A DNA stretch of 64,000 bases from Candidatus Thermochlorobacter aerophilus (lineage in GTDB: Bacteria; Bacteroidota; Chlorobiia; Chlorobiales; Thermochlorobacteraceae), in NCBI GenBank assembly GCA_002794105.1, contig PHFL01000010.1, positions 103,886-167,885 on the forward strand. Reading direction: 5' to 3'. The first letter of the stretch is position 1, and every line of letters begins with the position of its first letter. A program made the translations under genes and the position numbers. The notes under the pieces are model-generated. The model was not told the DNA's origin and searched no databases. It worked only from the letters and a program-made list of their open reading frames with translations. Positions 47,404-54,904 of the stretch are shown here, piece by piece.

Positions 47404-48489
47404 TTAGTCATGGTGAAAGGTTTTAGCTTGTGTCATAAGCTGCGCAATAGAGCGCTTAAAGTCAGGTTCGGAGACGCCTTTATCGGTAATGATAGCCGAA
47501 ATGAGCGATGCAGGTGTTACATCAAAGGCGTAGTTGAGAACTGGTGTCTTGGGCGGAGCAAGGTTGCGTCCATAGACGGTCAGAAGTTCTGATGCGGCGC
47601 GCTGCTCGATGATAATCTCGTTGCCGTTGGCAAGAGAAGTGTCAAAGGTGGAAAGCGGGGCGGCAATGTAAAGCCTTCTGCGATGAAAGGCGGCATTGAC
47701 GGCATGCGTGTATGTGCCGATTTTGTTTGCAGTGTCGCCGTTAGCGGCAATGCGGTCGGCGCCAGTGATGACAAAATCAATCATCTGGCGCTGAAAGAGA
47801 AATCCAGCCGAAGAATCCGATATAGCCTGATACGGAATTTCTTCTTTTTCAAGTTCAAAGCAGGTGAGACGCAAGCCTTGAAGAAGCGGTCGAGTTTCGG
47901 AGACATAGACCTTCTCGATTAAGCCTTCAAGATAGGCTTGCTTGATGACACCAAGAGCGGTGCCAATGCCGCCGGTGGCAAGTGTGCCCGTATTGCAGTG
48001 TGTGAGCACAGTCAGACGCTGATGCTGGAGAACATGAGCAAAATCGCGGCGGAGCAGCTCGACACCGTGGCGAGCAATGTTGGCACAGTTTTGAATTTCC
48101 TCTTGATGAATGGCTTTGGCTTCTTCAGTCAGGGCATCAACGATGGCAGGGATATCGGATTGGTCAAATACCTTTTGAAAAGCTGCGCGCAAGCGTGCCG
48201 TTGCCCAAAAAAGATTTACTGCAGTAGGACGAGAGGCATCGAGCTCGGCAAGGGCACGGTAAAAATGCTTTTTCAGACCGCTCTTTTTGCCTTTATAAGC
48301 GGCAAGGGCGAGCACAGCGCCATAGCCAGCGGCAATACCAATGAGCGGCGCGCCACGAATCGCTAAGGTTTTGATGGCTTCAATGACCTTGCGATAGTCT
48401 TTCGTATGAACATAGACTTCTTTGAGCGGTAAAAATCGCTGGTCAAGATACCTTAGCTGGCGATGTTCAAAGGAAATAACCTCAATCAT
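47404..48489 (-). CDS. mtnA: S-methyl-5-thioribose-1-phosphate isomerase
   Basis: A 361-residue MtnA, which isomerises methylthioribose 1-phosphate to methylthioribulose 1-phosphate in methionine salvage. The eIF2B-like fold is shown by THCNTGTLATGGIGTALGV and TGADRIAANGDTANKIGTYTHAV, the latter with the catalytic Asp. I start at the ATG at 48489 (IEVISFEHRQLRYLDQRF), the normal family N-terminus; the open frame extends further to 48555 without family similarity. Other salvage genes are not nearby. Confidence 0.94.
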   Translation of the reverse strand: MIEVISFEHRQLRYLDQRFLPLKEVYVHTKDYRKVIEAIKTLAIRGAPLIGIAAGYGAVLALAAYKGKKSGLKKHFYRALAELDASRPTAVNLFWATARLRAAFQKVFDQSDIPAIVDALTEEAKAIHQEEIQNCANIARHGVELLRRDFAHVLQHQRLTVLTHCNTGTLATGGIGTALGVIKQAYLEGLIEKVYVSETRPLLQGLRLTCFELEKEEIPYQAISDSSAGFLFQRQMIDFVITGADRIAANGDTANKIGTYTHAVNAAFHRRRLYIAAPLSTFDTSLANGNEIIIEQRAASELLTVYGRNLAPPKTPVLNYAFDVTPASLISAIITDKGVSEPDFKRSIAQLMTQAKTFHHD

Positions 48490-48981
48490 GGTGCTGCCAC
48501 CCCCCTGTTTCAGGACAAAACTTCTGCAATGTGCAACGCAAAAGACACTTTGCAAAGCATTCCTTAAAGGTTGGCAATTTTAAGGCTTTTACGGCAAGGT
48601 AGAAAATCCTCGATATGCTCCGAGACGCATACAGTGCACAAGGGTACTTAGAGGTAGAGCCCACTCATCGCCAAGTAGGTGCAGCCATGTAACCACAAAG
48701 GTATCTAGGAAAGAGAGAGAAGTAGAAATGCTATGGAGTAAAAGTCGATTTGGTCGATTTAAATTTTAATGGTCTAAAAACGCTTGTAAATACAAGAGTT
48801 AGCGGCACACTAAGGTAGGAAGCAGGATAGGTGTGAAGAGGGACTTTTTTATTGGTAATAGAGAAAAAGAACGGCTAACTTACTCCTGAAAATTGCTCAG
48901 GCAAACCGCTTGGGGCTTGCCGATAGGCAAGTGGATGCGTATCGGAAACGCTCGGTGTAAATTCAACTGCCAGAGAGAAGT
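48490..48981. other. 492-bp divergent intergenic region, probable csm operon promoter
   Basis: This gap separates the minus-strand mtnA from the plus-strand arsA-csm operon and should hold promoters for both. It contains a short tandem GTCGATTTG/GTCGATTTA near 48746-48763. No convincing gene, RNA or strong hairpin was seen; a 13-codon frame starting near 48728 is too short to support. Confidence 0.5.
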
Positions 48982-50208
48982 ATGAGAGTGATTACCTTTA
49001 CAGGTAAAGGCGGCGTAGGAAAAACCAGTGTGGCAGCCGCTACAGCATTGCGCTTATCAGAGCTTGGCTTAAGGACATTGATTATGTCGACAGACCCTGC
49101 ACACAGTTTATCAGATTCTTATGATGTGCCGCTATCTTCAGAAGTAAAACGCGTACGTGAAAACCTCTATGCCATCGAGGTCAATGCTTATGTGGACCTT
49201 AAGGACAACTGGGAAGTGGTTCAGCAATATTTTGCAGGGGTGCTGATGGCGCAGGGCGCGCAAGGCATCATGGTCGATGAAATGACCGTCTTGCCGGGCA
49301 TGGAAGAGCTTTTTTCGCTCATGCGAGTCAAGCGCTATAAGCAGTCGGGTAAATATGATGCGCTGATTTTAGACACTGCACCCACTGGCGAAACGCTTCG
49401 GTTGCTATCCCTACCTGAAGTATTGACTTGGGGCGTCAAGGCGGCAAGGCTGGTAGAAAAGTTCGTGCTCAAACCTGTGGCTCGCCCGCTGGCAAAGATG
49501 TCCGATAAGCTCCAAGCCTATGTGCCAAAAGAAGAAGTCATGCAGACCGTAGATCGCATGTTCGAAGAGCTTGAGAGCATTAAGGGCATCCTCTCTGACC
49601 CCGAGACGGCTTCGGTGCGGCTGGTGATGAATGCTGAAAAAATGGTCATCAAAGAAACCATGCGGGCACTTACATATCTGAATTTGTATGGCTTCAAAGT
49701 CGATATGGTAGTTGTCAATAAGTTGCTCGATGAGCATGAAAACAGCGGTTACCTTGAAAAGTGGAAAGGCGTCCAGCAGCGATACCTACGCGAAATTGAC
49801 GAAGCCTTTTCGCCTTTGCCGATACGCAAAGCCAAACTCTATGACGATGAAGTGGTAGGGCTGAAAGCCTTAGAACGGTTGGCAAACGATATTTACGGAG
49901 AGCAAAATCCAGCTGAAATGATGTATTGCGAATCACCCATTCGATTTGAACGTAACGGCGATATCTGCGAGGTGATGCTCAAATTGCCATTTGCAAACCC
50001 AGAAGAGATTGAAAGTTGGGTATCGGGAGATGAACTGTTCATTCAGTTAGGCAATCAGCGCAAGGTGCTCACTTTGCCGATTGCCCTAACTGGCGTGGAG
50101 CCCGGAGAGGCTTCCATGCGCGACAAATGGCTCGTGATTCCTTTTGTACCCCACGCTGTAACTCAAAGCAGTGGGAGCGAAATCCAATCACTGAGCAATG
50201 CCATATAA
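48982..50208 (+). CDS. ArsA/Get3-family ATPase with C-terminal HSP20-like domain (copy 1)
   Basis: A 408-residue soluble ATPase. The deviant Walker [14 protein letters not shown] is at residues 8-20, the A-loop/switch STDPAHSLSD near 40-49 and DTAPTGETLRL near 136. After the single nucleotide-binding domain (about 1-310) comes an HSP20/alpha-crystallin-like domain (about 325-400). No arsenic genes are nearby, so arsenite pumping is unlikely. It starts a plus-strand run with two csmC-like genes and csmA; ArsA-like ATPases beside chlorosome genes are, to my knowledge, a recurring feature of green bacteria. A targeting or assembly role for chlorosome envelope proteins is inferred. Confidence 0.9.
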   Translation: MRVITFTGKGGVGKTSVAAATALRLSELGLRTLIMSTDPAHSLSDSYDVPLSSEVKRVRENLYAIEVNAYVDLKDNWEVVQQYFAGVLMAQGAQGIMVDEMTVLPGMEELFSLMRVKRYKQSGKYDALILDTAPTGETLRLLSLPEVLTWGVKAARLVEKFVLKPVARPLAKMSDKLQAYVPKEEVMQTVDRMFEELESIKGILSDPETASVRLVMNAEKMVIKETMRALTYLNLYGFKVDMVVVNKLLDEHENSGYLEKWKGVQQRYLREIDEAFSPLPIRKAKLYDDEVVGLKALERLANDIYGEQNPAEMMYCESPIRFERNGDICEVMLKLPFANPEEIESWVSGDELFIQLGNQRKVLTLPIALTGVEPGEASMRDKWLVIPFVPHAVTQSSGSEIQSLSNAI

Positions 50209-50264
50209 GGCAGATGCCGTGAACGGGCAAACTTCAAACAACTTTCAGAAAGGAGAACCAAGCC

Positions 50265-50723
50265 ATGACAGAGTCATATCAAAAACTGCGCGAAGAATTC
50301 AAGCAGATGGACTTAGCCAATCGCGTGGCATTTCTGGCTGAGGCAAGCATACTGACCGTGCAGTCAGGGATTGTAGGCACACTAAATCTGATTGGCGATG
50401 TGGTAGAAGGGGCATCGAATTTGGTTGGGTCAGTGGCGCAGAACTTTGGTATAGCGGGCAGCTCTGCCTCTGATGCGGCAACGCAGACGGTCAATCGTGT
50501 GGTAATTACAGTCAAAGATGCTACGAAAGCGGCAGGTGCAGTGGTAAAAGATGTAGCCAAAAGCGTAGATGCCGTAACGGTTGATGTAGCAAAAACCGTA
50601 GGCGATGTAGCCACGAAAGCTACAGAAGTGACCGCTAATGTGGTCGAGAGTGTGCAGAAGACCGTTTCGCAAGCCACCAAGAAAGAAGAAAAGCCGAAAG
50701 GCGATAAAGCACCAAAGACCTAA
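50265..50723 (+). CDS. csmC: CsmC-like chlorosome envelope protein with 11-residue repeats
   Basis: A 152-residue protein. Residues 1-60 match the second csmC-like protein downstream (shared pattern EF-K-MDLA--V-FL) and resemble chlorosome envelope protein C. Residues 82-136 are five contiguous 11-residue units, e.g. TVKDATKAAGA, VVKDVAKSVDA and VTVDVAKTVGD, with Val/Ala at positions 1, 2, 5 and 9 and Lys/Asp/Thr elsewhere, giving a long amphipathic 11/3 helix. The tail is Lys-rich (KKEEKPKGDKAPK). A strong ribosome-binding site (AAAGGAGA) precedes the ATG. It probably lies on the chlorosome monolayer. The csmC name is by family resemblance and position beside csmA. Confidence 0.82.
   Translation: MTESYQKLREEFKQMDLANRVAFLAEASILTVQSGIVGTLNLIGDVVEGASNLVGSVAQNFGIAGSSASDAATQTVNRVVITVKDATKAAGAVVKDVAKSVDAVTVDVAKTVGDVATKATEVTANVVESVQKTVSQATKKEEKPKGDKAPKT
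50508..50672 (+). repeat. Five 33-bp repeats encoding 11-residue amphipathic units
   Basis: Residues 82-136 of the CsmC-like protein form units at residues 82-92, 93-103, 104-114, 115-125 and 126-136, with no gap. The DNA repeats are diverged, so this is an old, selected protein repeat rather than a fresh expansion. Confidence 0.75.
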
Positions 50724-50762
50724 CAAGTAATTAGAACAAAAGCACAGAAAGGAAAGGGTACT

Positions 50763-51104
50763 ATGGCGTTGGACAAAAGCAAATTCGAGCAAGAGTTCAA
50801 GAAAATGGACCTTGCTGAACAAGTCACATTTCTGGTGCTTGGTGCTATTGACACCGTGTTTCACACACTGACGAACACTTTTCAAGCCATAGCCGACACA
50901 AGCTATAGCTTTGCAGACTTTACACGCCCAGGCGCAAGTGAGAAGTTGGGGGCAAAGTCACTCGATGCCATTCTTGGTCTGAATGTGCGTACCGACAAGG
51001 TGGTTCGTCCAAACGAAGCAGCTGAGACTGAGAAAAAATCTGCAACCATTCCAATTAGACCTGCGCCAAAGGCTGCAAAAGCAGAAAACGGTGGAGGTAC
51101 ATAG
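50763..51104 (+). CDS. Second CsmC-like chlorosome envelope protein
   Basis: A 113-residue protein whose N-terminal half is a paralogue of the preceding protein (EFKKMDLAEQVTFLVLGAIDT versus the same pattern upstream) but which lacks the 11-residue repeat region. The C-terminal 35 residues are Ala/Lys/Pro-rich. A ribosome-binding site (GAAAGGAAAGG) lies just before the ATG. Placed directly upstream of csmA, it is probably a chlorosome envelope protein of the CsmC/CsmD type; the exact family member cannot be fixed by eye. Confidence 0.75.
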   Translation: MALDKSKFEQEFKKMDLAEQVTFLVLGAIDTVFHTLTNTFQAIADTSYSFADFTRPGASEKLGAKSLDAILGLNVRTDKVVRPNEAAETEKKSATIPIRPAPKAAKAENGGGT

Positions 51105-51187
51105 GTTTTTGTAGTACCGTTCTTTGTCATTCTTTGTTCATTTTGGTAGAACTTCTACTAACTAAAATCTTTCAGGAGGAGATAACT

Positions 51188-51445
51188 ATGCCAGCAGGTG
51201 GAGGCGGCGTCATTACTGATGTACTCATCAGCATTGGACGCATCTCAGAATACATGTTTGAAGGACACTGGTACACTGGCGGTCAAATTTTTGACGCATT
51301 AGCCAAGGGTACCTTGCGTCTGAATCAAAATCTTTACGGCGGTCTTACAGGCGGGAGTGGTGCACTGCGAGGCTCTTCGCCATTTGCACAATCGAGCTCA
51401 ACCGCAGCACGTGATAAAGAAATCACGGAACGGTTTGGCAAGTAA
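51188..51445 (+). CDS. csmA: Chlorosome baseplate protein CsmA
   Basis: An 85-residue CsmA. The match to the C. tepidum protein is clear: GGGV-TD-L---GRI-E-M-EGHW, then -F-AL-KGT-R-N-N-YG, then the LRGSSP segment. His27 in FEGHW corresponds to His25, the proposed ligand of bacteriochlorophyll a. In C. tepidum about 20 C-terminal residues are removed at the LRG-S region; the same site is present here at residues 60-64, so the mature form would be about 62-63 residues. I start at the ATG at 51188, which has the strong site AGGAGGA seven bases upstream, rather than the in-frame ATG at 51134. CsmA forms the paracrystalline baseplate joining chlorosome to reaction-centre antenna. Confidence 0.95.
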   Translation: MPAGGGGVITDVLISIGRISEYMFEGHWYTGGQIFDALAKGTLRLNQNLYGGLTGGSGALRGSSPFAQSSSTAARDKEITERFGK

Positions 51446-51461
51446 GCTCCAGTGCAAGCGG

Positions 51462-51512
51462 CGGCGGTGCGAAAAGCAACCTGCAAAAGTTGGTCGCACC
51501 CCGCCGATTTTC
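51462..51512 (+). terminator. Strong stem-loop after csmA, possible terminator or attenuator
   Basis: An 11-bp GC-rich stem (51462-51472 with 51494-51506, one two-base bulge) is followed by ATTTT. It lies 17 bp after the csmA stop and 115 bp before the next gene of the same operon. It may terminate most transcripts or stabilise the csmA message, giving high csmA and low downstream expression. Confidence 0.65.
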
Positions 51513-51627
51513 CAACATATGCATTGGCTGTTCTACCAAAAAGGTCGTGCGGCCAGTACACAGATGACGATAGTCAGGGACTGAGCAAGGAAGACTTGCT
51601 GCAACTATAACTTTCAGGGGAGTAACT

Positions 51628-52857
51628 ATGAACGAAGTAAGTCTCTACGCTGCAAGGCACACCGATGCCGCCCACATCAAAGAATTTTTCACAAAGAAAC
51701 TCTTGCGCACGGCCGAAGAGCCAATAGCCTTCTTTGACGGTATCTTCTATGAAGCAAAAAATGAACGAGTTGGTGGATTTTCATTTCACGACTACCTAAT
51801 CTTCTCCAACAAATCCATCTATCTCTGGGCACGTGGTATCAGCAAAGATTATCTTGATCGCTTTAACTTAGGTGCAGTCTCAATTGCCGCCCGTGACAAA
51901 GATCAAGATTTTGCTACGCTCAATCTTACAATTGAGCGTGAAGGCAAAGACCCAATCTACCTGATTTTTGATTTTGTCCCGCTTAGCGAGGTCAAAAAGC
52001 TGATGCTCCTGCATGTTACGCTCGAGAGTGCAATCGAAAACGCCTTAGGCAAACACTACTTAGGTGAAATCCCAGACCATCTGGCTGCACAACTCTTGGA
52101 GCATGCTAAGAGCGTCGTTGACATGAGACCATTTCCGATTGTGGAGCCAGAGCCAGACGCTGGGCTACCGCCGTTTTCAGCGACAACATCAAACTTTACA
52201 CATATCTACGGTGACAGCTTGCTTGAGCGCTTAAAACAAATGCGAGCAAATCAACATGCAGGGACATCTGGCAACAAATGGGCAGGTAGCGAGTCATATG
52301 GTTACTCGGCGGAATTTTTGCGCAATCAACCTCGGTATCCATTCTCTAACAGCGGCTTGGGGCATCTCGACTTCGTCTCGCTCAGACGAGCTGAAGCTAT
52401 TGTGCGAGATATGCTGAACGCCATCCCTGAAGAATACCGAGTGCAGGCCAAAAAAGATTTGCAGGAAATGCCAGAGCGGTTCTCTAATGCGGTCTTGGCA
52501 GTCAATGAGCTATTGCAAAACATTGCCAAGAGCAAGGAGACGCAAAATTTCGTAATCCAAGTCGTGGAGACCGCTGTCAAAAATGACGGCATTCTTGGAG
52601 CTCTCTTCAAAGGATTACAGACAATTGTCTCAACGACGGCTACAACAAAGAAAACTGAGCCAGAGAAAGCATCTGCACCATCTGAGAACGAACACCGAGA
52701 AGACTCAAGCTTTGAAGACGAACCAGATGCGGGTGTGCAAGAAAAAAGTGGGCTCTTTAGCACAGTAAATCTTGGCAATGAAAGCAACCCTTCAAATGAA
52801 ACAGTGCAAACAAGACGCAAACGGATACGTATCAAGACAACACTACCTAACTCATAG
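51628..52857 (+). CDS. Unknown protein of chlorosome operon, PH-like N-terminus
   Basis: A 409-residue soluble protein that I do not recognise. Residues 20-140 have the strand pattern and FFDGIFYEAKN...DYLIFSNKSIYLWARG features of a bacterial pleckstrin-homology-like (bPH) domain. Residues 145-250 are Pro/Gly-rich and poorly structured. Residues 255-340 are helical (RAEAIVRDMLNAIPEEY through GALFKGLQTIV). The tail is acidic and Ser-rich, then ends in a basic patch QTRRKRIRIKT. A strong ribosome-binding site (AGGGGAG) precedes the ATG. It lies between csmA and arsA2, 13 bp before the latter, so it probably acts in chlorosome assembly or attachment. Confidence 0.75.
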   Translation: MNEVSLYAARHTDAAHIKEFFTKKLLRTAEEPIAFFDGIFYEAKNERVGGFSFHDYLIFSNKSIYLWARGISKDYLDRFNLGAVSIAARDKDQDFATLNLTIEREGKDPIYLIFDFVPLSEVKKLMLLHVTLESAIENALGKHYLGEIPDHLAAQLLEHAKSVVDMRPFPIVEPEPDAGLPPFSATTSNFTHIYGDSLLERLKQMRANQHAGTSGNKWAGSESYGYSAEFLRNQPRYPFSNSGLGHLDFVSLRRAEAIVRDMLNAIPEEYRVQAKKDLQEMPERFSNAVLAVNELLQNIAKSKETQNFVIQVVETAVKNDGILGALFKGLQTIVSTTATTKKTEPEKASAPSENEHREDSSFEDEPDAGVQEKSGLFSTVNLGNESNPSNETVQTRRKRIRIKTTLPNS

Positions 52858-52870
52858 AAAGGATTGAACT

Positions 52871-54022
52871 ATGAGAATCTTGGTCTACCTTGGCAAAGGC
52901 GGTGTAGGCAAAACAACAGTGTCTTCAGCAACTGCAGTGCGTATTGCACGAAGCGGTAAGCGAACACTAATTGTCAGCACCGACATTGCTCATAGTTTGG
53001 CCGATGCTTTGGATGTAGAACTGGGCAGTTCACCAGTTCTTGTCGAGCCAAATCTCTACGCGATGGAAATCAACATTTTGGCAGAAATACGTAATCATTG
53101 GTCAGAATTCAGCGGCTATTTTTCAAGCATTTTGTCCCATGACGGAGTCTCGGAAATTGTTGCTGATGAACTTGCCATTTTGCCCGGCATGGAGGAGATG
53201 GTTAGCCTCAAGCATATTTGGGAAGCGGCAAAGTCAGACAAGTACGATGTGCTTATCGTTGATGCAGCGCCCACAGGTGAGACGATGCGTCTGCTAGCAA
53301 TGCCCGATGCCTATACCTGGTACACCGACAGAATTGCCTCGTGGCACCTTAAGACCATCAGCTTTGCTTACCCGCTGATTCAAAAGCTGATGCCTAAGAA
53401 GAATATCTTCAAGTTGATGCCAGAAATTGCTGCGCACATGAAAGAGCTGTATGCGATTTTGACAAATCCTGAACGGACGTCATATCGCATTGTGCTCAAT
53501 CCTGAAAACATGGTTATCAAAGAGGCCCTGCGAGCACAAACCTACCTCAACCTCTTTGGCTACACCATGGACGCTGTCATTGTCAACAAGGTGCTGCCAA
53601 CGAATTCCCAAGACCCATACATGCAAGCACTAGCAGCGCAGCAAAAGAAGTACATTGTCAAAATTGAACACTGCTTCTATCCAGTTCCCATTTTTTATGT
53701 GCCACACTATGAGTCGGAGGTCATTGGTTGCGAACGCTTAGAAGAAATGGCCAAAGACATCTTCGGTGAAAAGAGCCCAGAAAGCGTGTTCTACAAAGGG
53801 CATCGCACACATCGAATCGAAAAAGACAATGGCAAGTATCATCTCAAGCTGTATTTACCTAATGTCGAAATCAATCATGTGCAGATGAATATCAAAGGCG
53901 ATGAGCTACTCATTGAGGTAAATAACTTTCGCAAAAATATCGTGCTCCCAAATGTATTGGTCGGTCGGCGAACAGAAGGGGCAACATACACCGATGGCAG
54001 TCTTGATGTAGTGTTCAAGTAG
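52871..54022 (+). CDS. ArsA/Get3-family ATPase with C-terminal HSP20-like domain (copy 2)
   Basis: A 383-residue paralogue of the ATPase at 48982. It has [13 protein letters not shown] (residues 8-20), [12 protein letters not shown] near 135 and the same C-terminal HSP20-like domain (about 300-380). Where copy 1 and most relatives have STDPAHSL, this copy has STDIAHSL, so the proline of the switch region is lost. It is the last gene of the csm operon. Two different subunits could work as a heterodimer, since Get3/ArsA proteins act as dimers or pseudo-dimers. The role in chlorosome biogenesis is inferred from position. Confidence 0.88.
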   Translation: MRILVYLGKGGVGKTTVSSATAVRIARSGKRTLIVSTDIAHSLADALDVELGSSPVLVEPNLYAMEINILAEIRNHWSEFSGYFSSILSHDGVSEIVADELAILPGMEEMVSLKHIWEAAKSDKYDVLIVDAAPTGETMRLLAMPDAYTWYTDRIASWHLKTISFAYPLIQKLMPKKNIFKLMPEIAAHMKELYAILTNPERTSYRIVLNPENMVIKEALRAQTYLNLFGYTMDAVIVNKVLPTNSQDPYMQALAAQQKKYIVKIEHCFYPVPIFYVPHYESEVIGCERLEEMAKDIFGEKSPESVFYKGHRTHRIEKDNGKYHLKLYLPNVEINHVQMNIKGDELLIEVNNFRKNIVLPNVLVGRRTEGATYTDGSLDVVFK

Positions 54023-54904
54023 CCGAAGTGGTCGATTTTTCTTGTAAGTATCGATGAAATCATGACTTAGAGAAAGCGATAAAAGCATTATTCAAACACC
54101 AGTCAAGCTTTAGTGTTCTGCGAAATTGCACTAAACTTGAATCAGCAAGTAAGTGCATGGCGGAAAGACAAAGCAAGATAAAAGTTCAACAGCCATGATA
54201 ACCCGCAAGAGAATAAGGATAATTGCAAGGAAGATGATGCGGCTAATAGAAGTGCACATCTTTTTTGCAATATCCATCTTCGCGGGGAATGCAGTTGTTA
54301 AACATTCTAAGATGATGCGGCTAATAGAAGTGCACATCTTTTTTGCAATATCCATCTTCGCGGGGAATGCAGTTGTTAAACATTCTACAGTGGTGCACAA
54401 GTCGCATGACAAGCGACAAAAGGTTGCCGTAGAGCGCAGCGTGCCACTGGCACAAAGCCGCAAGGCCAGCATCACTGAAGTAGGCACTATTGAAAAAGGA
54501 GAATACACAGTTCATTCAGCAAGACGAGCGCGGCAACCCCTACACAGTCTCTGGTCGTTAATTTTCCTCTATGACCAAAATGCAATATGGCGTGTTCAAC
54601 ATTCTGCCCCCTCCAGCTTTGGTATCCCGCCGTGCCTAACTTTTAACATGCTACAACAACTTATCCCGCTTCGTATTTGAGCGCCTACCCTAACCAAACC
54701 TACTGAGTGCTGTACTACCGCTGCTTAAAAGGCCGCATAGCATGCCTATAGACTGGCAAAAGAACATGCGCGCGTGACAATTAGTGCGCAAACCGAGCAT
54801 TAGTACAGCCCTAGAAGCAGATGCACGGGAGAAGGGCTAAGGGCTTCTGTTCTTTCAAAAGAAGAAAAGCTTCACAAAGTCTCAAAAAAGAAAGGAGCAA
54901 AACT
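54023..54904. other. 882-bp intergenic region
   Basis: This long gap follows the csm operon and precedes a lipoprotein gene. It holds the 78-bp tandem duplication listed separately. Two weak candidates are visible: an ATG at 54237 opening MRLIEVHIFFAISIFAGNA, which looks like a signal peptide but depends on the duplicated DNA, and a 22-codon frame starting near 54570 (MTKMQYGVFNILPPP). Neither is supported well enough to call. The rest shows no RNA gene or mobile element that I recognise. The promoter of the lipoprotein gene should lie near its 3' end. Confidence 0.5.
54232..54387. repeat. Perfect 78-bp tandem duplication
   Basis: Positions 54232-54309 are repeated exactly at 54310-54387. 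The identity of the two copies shows that the duplication is recent or is an assembly artefact. The unit is a multiple of three, so open frames run through it on both strands. Each unit also contains short AAGATG/CATCTT inverted arms. Confidence 0.9.

Noticed and set aside
48982..54022. Arsenite efflux operon because of the ArsA-like genes
   Set aside because: There is no arsB, arsD, arsR or arsC nearby; the neighbours are chlorosome genes.
54153..54680. 175-residue open frame through the 78-bp duplication
   Set aside because: It exists only because the duplicated unit is a multiple of three, has no strong ribosome-binding site, and its second half has no protein-like pattern. An equally long frame exists on the other strand.
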